Shown: positions 33,332 through 39,350 of the stretch, piece by piece
Layout of the letters: each line of letters opens with the position of its first letter
How positions within the stretch are numbered: the first letter of the stretch is position 1
Source: Phycisphaerae bacterium
GTDB taxonomy: Bacteria > Planctomycetota > Phycisphaerae > Sedimentisphaerales > Anaerobacaceae
NCBI GenBank assembly: GCA_021736645.1
Contig: JAIPFM010000018.1
Location: 1 to 39,350 of the forward strand
Direction: 5' to 3'
Length of the DNA: 39,350 bases
Program-made: the position numbers and the translations under genes
Notes under the pieces: generated by a model
Told to the model about the DNA's origin: nothing
The model's database searches: none
What the model saw: the letters and a program-made list of their open reading frames with translations, nothing else

Positions 33332-33567
33332 ACAGCCATGATTCCTTTCCCGGCCCTGCCTCTGGCCATGCCAAAGCAGACAGAACCCTGTGTTGTTAAT
33401 TCAGAGTCTTGAGTCGCAACGATCCTGCACACCTGCCCCAAAGACATCATACACCACCCCAGTTGGGACATGCCCGACCGCAAGCGGCGAATGGCCTGAG
33501 TCCCCAAATGCAAAGACTCCACCACAGAATCCTCCAGGGGGACGATCAATTGTTTTTGTCTACCCAT
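33328..33567 (-). CDS. Possible small gene overlapping the YchF-like start (uncertain)
   Basis: A 79-codon open frame from ATG at 33567 ends at the TGA of an ATGA overlap with the YchF-like gene. It starts MGRQKQLIVPLEDSVVESLH and is moderately Gly/Met/Ser-rich with no recognisable domain, signal or membrane segment. The four-base overlap and largely G/C third positions are in favour; the absence of a clear ribosome binding site and of any family is against. It may instead simply be leader sequence of the YchF-like gene. Confidence 0.25.
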   Translation of the reverse strand: MGRQKQLIVPLEDSVVESLHLGTQAIRRLRSGMSQLGWCMMSLGQVCRIVATQDSELTTQGSVCFGMARGRAGKGIMAV

Positions 33568-33708
33568 GATCAAAACTCGAACAATTCGAAAACCGTCAAA
33601 TAGTGGATCTTACATAAACGAGGTCTGTATGGGAAAGAAAAACACTAAATTTTCCCGGTCTCTGGCCGATAATTATCAGACGACAGCCGGGATTTTGAAG
33701 TTAGAGCC

Positions 33709-33737
33709 CTGACAAATAAGCATTCCTGCCTTATAAT
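33709..33737 (+). promoter_or_regulatory. Promoter of the precorrin-2 dehydrogenase gene, predicting a leaderless mRNA
   Basis: CTGACA (33709-33714) and TATAAT (33732-33737) are 17 bases apart, 11 of 12 consensus bases. Transcription would start at about 33744, only three bases before the ATG at 33747. No Shine-Dalgarno sequence is present between the -10 and the start codon, which agrees with leaderless translation. Confidence 0.75.
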
Positions 33738-33746
33738 TAAGTCACT

Positions 33747-34391
33747 ATGGCAAAGTATCCTATTTTCATCGAACTCAAAGAAAAACGTGTGGTCATGATT
33801 GGAGGCGGTCAAATTGCCTTGCGCAAGGCCCAGGTCCTGGTGGAAACACAGTGCAGACTCGTGGTCGTGACCAAGGAGGTCTGCCCAGCCCTGGAAAGCC
33901 TGTGTGCCCGATACCAGGCAGGGCTTGTTCGAGGCCCCTATATGACAGAATATCTGGGAGAAGCCCTGCTTGTGGTGGCTGCCACAAACAACAGACCACT
34001 CAATGAACAGATCTATAGGGACTGTCAAGCACGTCAGATCCTGTGCAACGTGGTGGATCAGCCGGACCTGTGCGACTTTCATGTCCCAGCCATCGTCCAA
34101 CGCGGTTCGCTTCAGATCGCGGTGAGCACCAATGGCGCATCACCGGCCTTTGCCGGGCATGTGCGTCACAAAATCGAACAGTGTTTCACTGAGAAACACG
34201 GTGAATTCCTGGATCTCCTGCTCTGGGCCCGTGAACAGACGCTGGCTCACTTCGCTGACCCGAATCAGAAGAAAATGATTTCCGGATGGCTGGCCGGCGA
34301 CGCATCTTTTGATGTCTTTGTCACGCAGGGGCCCGAAGCATGGCGAGCCCTGGCTGCGCAGAAGATTGCAGAGGGAACAAAAGCAGAATGA
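33747..34391 (+). CDS. Precorrin-2 dehydrogenase / sirohydrochlorin ferrochelatase-like protein (CysG N-terminal, Met8 type)
   Basis: This 214-residue NAD-dependent enzyme oxidises precorrin-2 to sirohydrochlorin for siroheme, haem or cobalamin routes. The N-terminus YPIFIELKEKRVVMIGGGQIALRKAQVLV is the Rossmann turn, VVAATNNRPLNEQIY and NVVDQPDLCDFHVPAIVQRG follow (the Asp in the last motif corresponds to the family's key acid), then STNGASPAFAGHVRHKIE. Standalone proteins of this size occur in many bacteria and archaea. The start ATG has a near-consensus promoter so close that the mRNA is probably leaderless. The porin gene follows 39 bases downstream and may be cotranscribed, although no functional link is obvious. 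No uroporphyrinogen methyltransferase domain is attached. Confidence 0.93.
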   Translation: MAKYPIFIELKEKRVVMIGGGQIALRKAQVLVETQCRLVVVTKEVCPALESLCARYQAGLVRGPYMTEYLGEALLVVAATNNRPLNEQIYRDCQARQILCNVVDQPDLCDFHVPAIVQRGSLQIAVSTNGASPAFAGHVRHKIEQCFTEKHGEFLDLLLWAREQTLAHFADPNQKKMISGWLAGDASFDVFVTQGPEAWRALAAQKIAEGTKAE

Positions 34392-34430
34392 CTTCTTGGG
34401 GAATCCCCACACCGTCACAGGACCGCTTGC

Positions 34431-35615
34431 ATGTATAAAACAGTCTCTTATCTGGGCATGGCAGCGTTGTGCTGCCTTCACACAGGACTACGGGCGCAGA
34501 CGCTTGATATAGACGAAACACAACCATTTGCCCTGGAAGCAGGTCTCACCCAGGTGTACCAGACCAATACGCAGGGCGGATTGGGCACACACCAGCACAG
34601 GGGCCGCTATGCCGGCAGCTACGATCTTGGCCTGACTGTGGACCTGGCTCAGATCTCAAAACGCCTCGAAGGACAATTTTTTGTGCATGGTGAAGGGGGC
34701 TGGACCGATGCCGAAGGGATTGACGCCGCATCCGTGGGCAGCGTATTCGGCACCAATACTGATGCCATTGGCAATCGCAGCCTGGATGTGGTGGAAGCCT
34801 TTTACACCAATACGCTTACACGATCCAAGATCGATGTCTCTGTGGGAAAGATTGACTTTACAGGCTTTTTTGATGCCAGTGCCTATGCCAATGATGAGAC
34901 CAGCCAATTCTTGAATGGCGCCTTGGTCAACAATCCCACCATCCCCTTTCCGGATTACAGTCTGGGCGTGATCGTCTCCCTGGCCCCCTCTGCGCATTGG
35001 TCTTTCATGGCCGGCATGGCTGATGCGCAGGCCATTGGCAAGACCACTGGACACCGCACTACATTCCACGGCGAAGACTACTTCTTTTCCATCTTTGAAC
35101 TGGCGTACCAATCCTCTGTACAAAGTGCCCGGGGACTCTTGAACGGCACCGTCCGATTCGGTCTGTGGAACGACCCTCAGCCCAAAGCCCATTCGGACAG
35201 CACCAACACGCAACGGGATGACTGGGGCTATTACCTCAGTGCAGATCACATGCTCATCAACGAGAATCCGTCCCCGACAGACACCCAGGGACTCGGTATG
35301 TTTTTGAGAGTCGGCCATGCTGATGATCAGCGCAATGACTTGACCGAATTTGTCAGCGCTGGTCTGCATTACCAGGGCCTGTGGGATACGAGGGACCTCG
35401 ATGTGCTGAGTCTGGGGATGGCCCAGGGCACCTTCTCGGATCAGGCCGCGCAAACCTACACGCGCGATCACGAACGGGTGACCGAGCTCTACTACAAAGC
35501 CGTTGTCTCGGACCACCTGCACATGACCCCCACCCTGCAATACATCACCAACCCGGGCGGCACCCAGACCGGCCATGCACTCGTAGCCGGTGTCAGGGCC
35601 CAGATCGATTTCTGA
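34431..35615 (+). CDS. OprB-family carbohydrate porin-like outer membrane protein
   Basis: This 394-residue protein has a signal peptide (MYKTVSYLGMAALCCL, cleavage likely at RA before Q at about 23) and a beta-barrel pattern of alternating hydrophobic strands and Gly/Asp/Asn-rich turns, with a C-terminal Phe as expected for BAM-dependent barrels. Segments such as GQFFVHGEGGW, VEAFYTN...IDVSVGKIDFTGFFD, FLNGALVNNPTIPFP and RFGLWND fit OprB-type porins. It would let sugars across the outer membrane, which suits the neighbouring polyol dehydrogenase and secreted glycosidases. An AGGA about nine bases before the ATG is a weak binding site. A long hairpin follows the stop. Confidence 0.85.
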   Translation: MYKTVSYLGMAALCCLHTGLRAQTLDIDETQPFALEAGLTQVYQTNTQGGLGTHQHRGRYAGSYDLGLTVDLAQISKRLEGQFFVHGEGGWTDAEGIDAASVGSVFGTNTDAIGNRSLDVVEAFYTNTLTRSKIDVSVGKIDFTGFFDASAYANDETSQFLNGALVNNPTIPFPDYSLGVIVSLAPSAHWSFMAGMADAQAIGKTTGHRTTFHGEDYFFSIFELAYQSSVQSARGLLNGTVRFGLWNDPQPKAHSDSTNTQRDDWGYYLSADHMLINENPSPTDTQGLGMFLRVGHADDQRNDLTEFVSAGLHYQGLWDTRDLDVLSLGMAQGTFSDQAAQTYTRDHERVTELYYKAVVSDHLHMTPTLQYITNPGGTQTGHALVAGVRAQIDF

Positions 35616-35663
35616 CAGGACGTGTACACATGGCCTGCGGTATGCAGCCCTGAATAAACCAAA

Positions 35664-35703
35664 ACAGGCCGTCAATGATCTTCAAAGAAGAGTGACGGCC
35701 TGT
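35664..35703. terminator. Bidirectional terminator between the porin and trxB
   Basis: ACAGGCCGTCA (35664-35674) pairs perfectly over 11 bases with TGACGGCCTGT (35693-35703), and CTTC-AAA-GAAG pairs inside the loop. Minus-strand transcripts from trxB would read into a T-rich stretch (TTTTGGTTTATT); plus-strand ones into CAGATTTCAT. It lies between convergent stops. Confidence 0.88.
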
Positions 35704-35728
35704 CAGATTTCATACAATGTCAACTGGA

Positions 35729-36727
35729 TCAGAACCCGCTGGGCTGCATATCCTCAACCTCTTTGGCAGTCCACCAGTTGGGATCGCGATAATATTCCTT
35801 GAGTGCCATGGCTGCACTGACCCCGTCAGCCACGGCTGTAATCAATTGCATATCCGCGCCGGTACGGCAATCGCCTGCCACAAACACACCGGGCATACTC
35901 GTGCGCAGCCTGGCAGTGTCACACTTGATGAATCCGGCCTCTGTCAACTCAACGGAATCCTTGAGAAAGTCCGTGTTCGGCACTGTGCCCACAAAGATAA
36001 ACACGCCGTCACAAGGGACGTCCTCCACAGTCCCGGTCTTGACATTCTTGACCTTGGCGGACTGACACTTACCATCGCCCTCAATGGCCGTACACACGGA
36101 ATTGTACCGGATCACCAGATTCGAGTCCGGGGCCTGAGCCTTGGCTTCCAGCTCTTCCACCAGAACCCTGGCAGCCCTGAATTCTTCACGGCGATGCAGC
36201 ATGGTCACCTTGCTCGCGTACTTGGCCAGATGCAGTGTCTCTTCCACAGCGGTATTGCCGCCCCCAATGCTCACGACTTCCTTGTCCCTGAAAAAAGGCG
36301 CATCACAGGTCCCGCAGTAGCTGACCCCTGCCCCGGCACTGCGAAACTCTTCTTCCCCAGGTGCCCCCAGCTTGCGATAGCTGCTCCCAGGTGACAGAAT
36401 CACGGCCCTGGTCACGTAGGCGTCCTCATCGCACACCACTTGGATGAGGCCGGAGTCAAGTTTCTTCAGCCCCGTCACCTCAGCAGAGGTCTTGATCTCA
36501 GTCCCAAAGGTCTCCACCTGGTTTTGCATCTTCATGATGAGAGACGCCCCATCAATACTCTCAAATCCCGGGTAATTCTCGATGCGGTCTGTGGTCATGA
36601 TCTGACCGCCAGGAAAATACTTCTCCAAAATCAGGGTCTTGTACCGATCACGAGAGGCATACAAAGCAGCCCCCAAACCAGCAGGACCACCACCAATAAT
36701 AATCACGTCATATACGTCTTGAGTCAT
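35729..36727 (-). CDS. trxB: Thioredoxin reductase
   Basis: This 332-residue cytosolic FAD enzyme passes electrons from NADPH to thioredoxin. The FAD turn is IIIGGGPAGLGAALYASR, the redox-active pair is in YCGTCDAPFF (CGTC where many bacteria have CATC), the NADPH turn is SIGGGNTAVEETLHLAK followed by LHRREEFRA, and GVFVAGDCRTG is the FAD C-terminal motif. ATG at 36727 is preferred to TTG at 36733 because GGAGGT lies nine bases from the ATG but only three from the TTG. It is monocistronic with its own promoter and terminator. No thioredoxin gene is adjacent. CGTCD is a fairly common variant and should be functional. Confidence 0.96.
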   Translation of the reverse strand: MTQDVYDVIIIGGGPAGLGAALYASRDRYKTLILEKYFPGGQIMTTDRIENYPGFESIDGASLIMKMQNQVETFGTEIKTSAEVTGLKKLDSGLIQVVCDEDAYVTRAVILSPGSSYRKLGAPGEEEFRSAGAGVSYCGTCDAPFFRDKEVVSIGGGNTAVEETLHLAKYASKVTMLHRREEFRAARVLVEELEAKAQAPDSNLVIRYNSVCTAIEGDGKCQSAKVKNVKTGTVEDVPCDGVFIFVGTVPNTDFLKDSVELTEAGFIKCDTARLRTSMPGVFVAGDCRTGADMQLITAVADGVSAAMALKEYYRDPNWWTAKEVEDMQPSGF

Positions 36728-36792
36728 GGCCAAGCCACCTCCAAGTCATTCCAGGTTATTTTATATTCATATTTTCTTCAAATTCGTGGCTG

Positions 36793-36821
36793 AGTCTAAA
36801 AACCAACCCATCATCTGTCAA
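36793..36821 (-). promoter_or_regulatory. Candidate promoter of trxB
   Basis: On the minus strand a perfect TTGACA (36821-36816) is 17 bases from TAGACT (36798-36793). Predicted start is near 36786, a leader of about 58 bases that includes GGAGGT. The -10 matches consensus at four of six positions. Confidence 0.6.
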
Positions 36822-36842
36822 CTCGATAACTTGAATTTCTAA

Positions 36843-36999
36843 GACACTCTAACAAAACCGTCACGTCGGCCCGCCTGCCCCGAGGGGGAGGCTGAGCGAA
36901 GCGGCCAAATGCAAGGCGGCCGAAACAGGTCCCCTGGGGATCAATGCAGGCCAACGAAGCAGATGGCCGCTGCAGCCAGCAGGGTTTTCTTAGAGTGTC
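36843..36999. mobile_element. MITE-like 157-bp element with 17-bp terminal inverted repeats
   Basis: GACACTCTAACAAAACC at 36843-36859 is the inverted complement of GGTTTTCTTAGAGTGTC at 36983-36999 with a single mismatch, and TAA directly flanks both ends (36840-36842 and 37000-37002) as a target-site duplication. The interior is much more GC-rich than its surroundings and contains its own hairpin, GCCTGCCCC-GA-GGGGGAGGC, and several GGCC blocks. There is no open frame for a transposase, so this would be a non-autonomous element. It occupies much of the 385-base gap between trxB and the DUF1080 gene. A structured non-coding RNA is the alternative reading. Confidence 0.6.
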
Positions 37000-37002
37000 T
37001 AA

Positions 37003-37112
37003 ATCGGGATCTTTCTTGAAATCCTGGAGGAGTTGAAGTTTAATGCGTTCAATTCAGTAAAACCCACAAGGAACTGCCAGTCATTTGACCTGAATCAGCT
37101 ATTGGAGATTGT
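37003..37112 (+). other. Leader of the DUF1080 gene with an open frame running into ATGA
   Basis: Directly after the TAA flank of the MITE-like element, one plus-strand frame stays open for 37 codons and ends with TGA overlapping the DUF1080 ATG (37114-37116). It has no ATG, and the only good Shine-Dalgarno sequence (GGAGGAG near 37026-37032) abuts a TTG with no spacing. The encoded LEILEELKFNAFNSVK has no recognised family. It may be the 3' remnant of a gene cut by the element, or chance. Confidence 0.25.
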
Positions 37113-37739
37113 ATGAAAAAATCGAGACTATACCTCAATATTGGAATCATGCTTTTATCCGCTGCAACTCTGACCACGAGCCTGTCCTGCAAGCCGGGCA
37201 ACAGGCCTGACGATGCTCGCAAGGCCCTGTTCGATGGGAAGACGTTTCAAGGCTGGACTGTCTACATGTGCGATGCCTCAGTGGACGACGGGAGCATCCT
37301 GCTCGAAGAAGGCAATGGCCTGGTCCAGACAGAGAAACAATATGGCGACTTCATCCTGGAGTTTGAATGGAAATCCATGAAAGAGGATGCCTGGGACAGC
37401 GGTGTATACTTTCGCTATGACTCAGTACCGGAAGGGTATCCCTGGCCTGAGAAATATCAAGTCAACATGAAAAAGGGGCTGGAAGGCAATGTCGAAAACC
37501 TGGAAGGCGCCACCAGCCAGGGACTGTTCAAGGCCGGCGAATGGAACCAGTTCAAGCTGACCGTCCAGGGCACACAGGCCTCGCTGGAGATCAATGGCCA
37601 GCCTGCCTGGCAGGCCGATGGTCTGGAAGGACCTGAGAAGGGTTACATCGGACTGCAATCTGAGGTGCAATGGGGTGGCCAGAACCGCTTCAGGAACATC
37701 TACCTGACGGAACTGGAAAAACCCATACAGGCTGAATAA
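37113..37739 (+). CDS. DUF1080 (3-keto-disaccharide hydrolase-like, LamG-fold) lipoprotein
   Basis: This 208-residue protein has a lipoprotein signal: MKKSRLYLNIG, a hydrophobic core, then TTSLSC with C26 as lipid anchor. The DUF1080 concanavalin-like fold covers about residues 36-203: ALFDGKTFQGWTVY, GLVQTEKQYGDFILEFEWK, DSGVYFRYD, YQVNMKKG, GEWNQFKLTVQGTQASLEING, GYIGLQSE. Members are expanded in Planctomycetota and Verrucomicrobiota, and some hydrolyse 3-keto-glycosides; others may only bind sugars. GGAG lies about seven bases before the ATG. It is convergent with the PQQ-propeller gene, nine bases apart at the stops. Confidence 0.92.
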   Translation: MKKSRLYLNIGIMLLSAATLTTSLSCKPGNRPDDARKALFDGKTFQGWTVYMCDASVDDGSILLEEGNGLVQTEKQYGDFILEFEWKSMKEDAWDSGVYFRYDSVPEGYPWPEKYQVNMKKGLEGNVENLEGATSQGLFKAGEWNQFKLTVQGTQASLEINGQPAWQADGLEGPEKGYIGLQSEVQWGGQNRFRNIYLTELEKPIQAE

Positions 37740-37748
37740 TTCACTTTT

Positions 37749-39041
37749 CTACTTGATACAATAGAGGTGTGTCGCTGTCCTCAGGAACAGGGCACCGTCC
37801 GACACGGCGGGTGACGCCATGCACCCGGATTCAAGGGTATTCTCGGCCAGGATTTCAAATGCGCGTCCTGCCTTGAGGACTGTGGTCAGCCCCTCCTGAT
37901 CCACACAATAGATACGACCGTTCCCGTAGAGCAGTGAAGCTGCATATTTCCCCTTGAGGCGTTCACTCCAGACTTCCGTCCCAGTGACAGCGTCCAGGCA
38001 GGTGACTGTCCCGTTGTCAGCCAGCGTATAGATCAAATCTTTGACCAGCACAGGGGACGGCGTGCGCGGCATTTGTTTTCTGTAGCTCCAGGCGATAGAT
38101 GCCTCTGTGAGTTCGCCCTGACCATTCACACGAACCGCCAGGAGCTCCGCCTTGCCGAATCCGGTCGGCACGTAGGCCAGGCCGTGCCCAAACAAAGGCG
38201 ACGCCGAACTGGAGTAATCCTCATGGGCCAGTGTCCAAAGCTCCTGACCGGTCAAGGGATCATACCCATAGACGGCTTTGGATCCGGCGCTGATCAGTTG
38301 AGTCGCATGGTTGATCTCAATAATGATCGGTGTGGCATAGGCCTTTCGAAAGTCACCTTCTCTGGCAGGATGCCCGGTCACATCCAGGTCCCTGTAATCC
38401 ACGGTGCGGTCCGTTCTCCACACCGTCTTGCCTGTCACCTTGTTCAGGGCCGCCACATACTGTTGATCCACTCCGTCCATGGTCAGGATCAACAGGTCCT
38501 GATACAGGATAGGAGACGACCCGGGACCTCGATAGTGTCTACAGGGTAAATCTTTGTGACTCCAAAGCACTTCAAATGTTGTCGTATCAAGACAGGCCGT
38601 GCCGTAACTGCCAAAGCTGACATACACACGCCCTGCTTCGGCCACAGGTGAAGGTGAGGCATAGCCATTGACCTTGTTGCCGAGTGGTTCTGGATTGTCT
38701 GTATGAAAGAGTCGCTTGTTGAGCAGGATCTCTCCGGTTCGAGCGTCCACGCACAAAACGTACGAATCGTGGCCCTCGAGCGTGGCCGTGGTCAGCCAGA
38801 CCTTGCCGGCCATGACCACAGGCGTGGACAAGCCGCTGTGCGGAATCAGCGTCTTCCAGGCCACATGCTGTGTCTCGCTCCAATGCAGCGGTACAGATGC
38901 AGATGTCTCATTGGAACTTGCAGGCACCAGTCCGTTGCCCAGGGGGCCGCGAAACGCAGGCCAGTCCGCCCGGACAATGGCAGGCATCAGGATTGTAAAA
39001 CAAAGTGTGCAACAGGCAGAAATCCATCGTCGGTCAGTCAT
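37749..39041 (-). CDS. Secreted PQQ-like beta-propeller repeat protein
   Basis: This 430-residue exported protein has a signal peptide MTDRRWISACCTLCF...IVRA before DWPAFRGPLGNGL. WPxFRGPxGNG is the common opening of planctomycete PQQ_2 propeller proteins. Repeats with the Trp-docking pattern are visible: LCVDARTGEILLNKRL, ALNKVTGKTVWRTD, GYDPLTGQELWTLA, CLDAVTGTEVWSERL. Bound PQQ and dehydrogenase activity are doubtful, since no catalytic Ca/PQQ residues are evident, and many members are thought to be scaffold or BamB-like. No Shine-Dalgarno sequence stands out before the ATG at 39041. Its partner is unknown; the neighbouring DUF1080 protein often co-occurs in such genomes. Confidence 0.9.
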   Translation of the reverse strand: MTDRRWISACCTLCFTILMPAIVRADWPAFRGPLGNGLVPASSNETSASVPLHWSETQHVAWKTLIPHSGLSTPVVMAGKVWLTTATLEGHDSYVLCVDARTGEILLNKRLFHTDNPEPLGNKVNGYASPSPVAEAGRVYVSFGSYGTACLDTTTFEVLWSHKDLPCRHYRGPGSSPILYQDLLILTMDGVDQQYVAALNKVTGKTVWRTDRTVDYRDLDVTGHPAREGDFRKAYATPIIIEINHATQLISAGSKAVYGYDPLTGQELWTLAHEDYSSSASPLFGHGLAYVPTGFGKAELLAVRVNGQGELTEASIAWSYRKQMPRTPSPVLVKDLIYTLADNGTVTCLDAVTGTEVWSERLKGKYAASLLYGNGRIYCVDQEGLTTVLKAGRAFEILAENTLESGCMASPAVSDGALFLRTATHLYCIK

Positions 39042-39279
39042 GGTTGTATCCAGTCAAGAAGTCTATTGATCCAAGTTCAGCCCCATCAGGTTGCGGCCCA
39101 CATAAAGACTCGAATCTTCATTTTATCCGATTGTATAAGAATCGCCCGGAGTTTTCACCCTATTTTATTGCGGCCAGGCAGGGTTCATACGTTTTCCCCA
39201 GAAAACAAGTGCCCCTGCCAAATCGGTTCCACCATAAAGGTCTGTCAGACCCCGAAAGACCTGCCACTCAATGACGCGT

Positions 39280-39350
39280 CTATTCCATGACAATCACGAT
39301 GTCCGAGCCGTTCGCGCTGATTGCTTCAGCAGTAAAGCGGGCCCCGGCAC
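39280..39350 (-). CDS. C-terminal fragment of an unidentified protein, cut by the window edge
   Basis: Reading the minus strand from the right edge gives 23 residues, ending RFTAEAISANGSDIVIVME at the TAG 39282-39280. The alternation of hydrophobic and polar residues suggests a terminal beta-strand. It is 238 bases upstream of the PQQ-propeller start on the same strand. No family can be assigned from so little. The frame is chosen because it is the only one giving a plausible protein end ahead of the noncoding-looking gap 39042-39279, which shows no other feature. Confidence 0.4.
   Translation of the reverse strand, partial: AGARFTAEAISANGSDIVIVME

Noticed and set aside
34656..35675. 339-codon open frame on the minus strand opposite the porin
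   Set aside because: The plus-strand frame has a signal peptide, barrel pattern and terminal Phe; the minus frame has none of these and runs through the terminator hairpin.
36843..36999. tRNA or other housekeeping structural RNA in the GC-rich block
   Set aside because: No cloverleaf, anticodon arm or SRP/6S/RNase P signature could be drawn. The perfect flanking TAA and terminal inverted repeats fit a mobile element better.

Overview
The window is chromosomal DNA from a diderm bacterium of moderate GC. It is most likely a member of the PVC group, and a Planctomycetota (Phycisphaerae-like) relative is my best guess. The pointers are a large type II secretion/type IV pilus-like cluster with several Asp-rich pseudopilins, a DUF1080 lipoprotein, a PQQ-type beta-propeller protein, a secreted GH92 glycosidase and an OprB-like porin. 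The taxonomic call is inference. No rRNA, tRNA, CRISPR array, prophage or complete insertion sequence was seen.

Layout. 1-107 is the N-terminus of a minus-strand secreted protein. 485-3463 encodes a secreted GH92 alpha-mannosidase with chitobiase-C-like and PA14 modules. 3649-6234 encodes a four-PAS sensor histidine kinase. 6318-9296 is a threonine catabolism locus (kbl, tdh, and a divergent XRE-cupin regulator with a candidate operator between them). 9531-11078 is an unusual SDR with a Cys4 knuckle. 11264-14343 carries asd, truA and a GT4 glycosyltransferase, with heptamer repeat arrays at the junctions. 14376-15812 (minus) is a TolC/OprM-type lipoprotein.

15906-29875 (minus) is the centrepiece: eleven consecutive genes for an envelope pilus/secretion machine. 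In transcription order these are a GspE/PilB ATPase, PilT, a second GspE/PilB ATPase, the GspF platform, six class-III-signal pseudopilins and a very large GspK-like protein. A near-consensus sigma-70 promoter sits in front of the first gene. No secretin or GspC/L/M gene is in the window. 29939-33331 (minus) holds cinA, a sorbitol-dehydrogenase-like gene and a divergent YchF-family ATPase. 33747-35615 (plus) holds precorrin-2 dehydrogenase, apparently on a leaderless mRNA, and a porin. 35729-36727 (minus) is trxB. 37113-39041 holds a DUF1080 lipoprotein convergent with a PQQ-propeller protein, and a minus-strand C-terminal fragment runs off the right edge.

The accessory theme is glycan use: GH92, porin, polyol dehydrogenase, DUF1080, PQQ propeller and probably the left-edge protein. 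The secretion cluster is a plausible exporter for such enzymes. The least ordinary DNA features are four arrays of a degenerate 7-bp repeat (consensus NRCTGAA) in strict register at gene junctions, two of them occupying the ribosome-binding position; a 157-bp MITE-like element with 17-bp terminal inverted repeats and a TAA duplication (36843-36999); and a plus-strand promoter/terminator pair inside the minus-strand secretion operon (26763-26940), which could define a small RNA.
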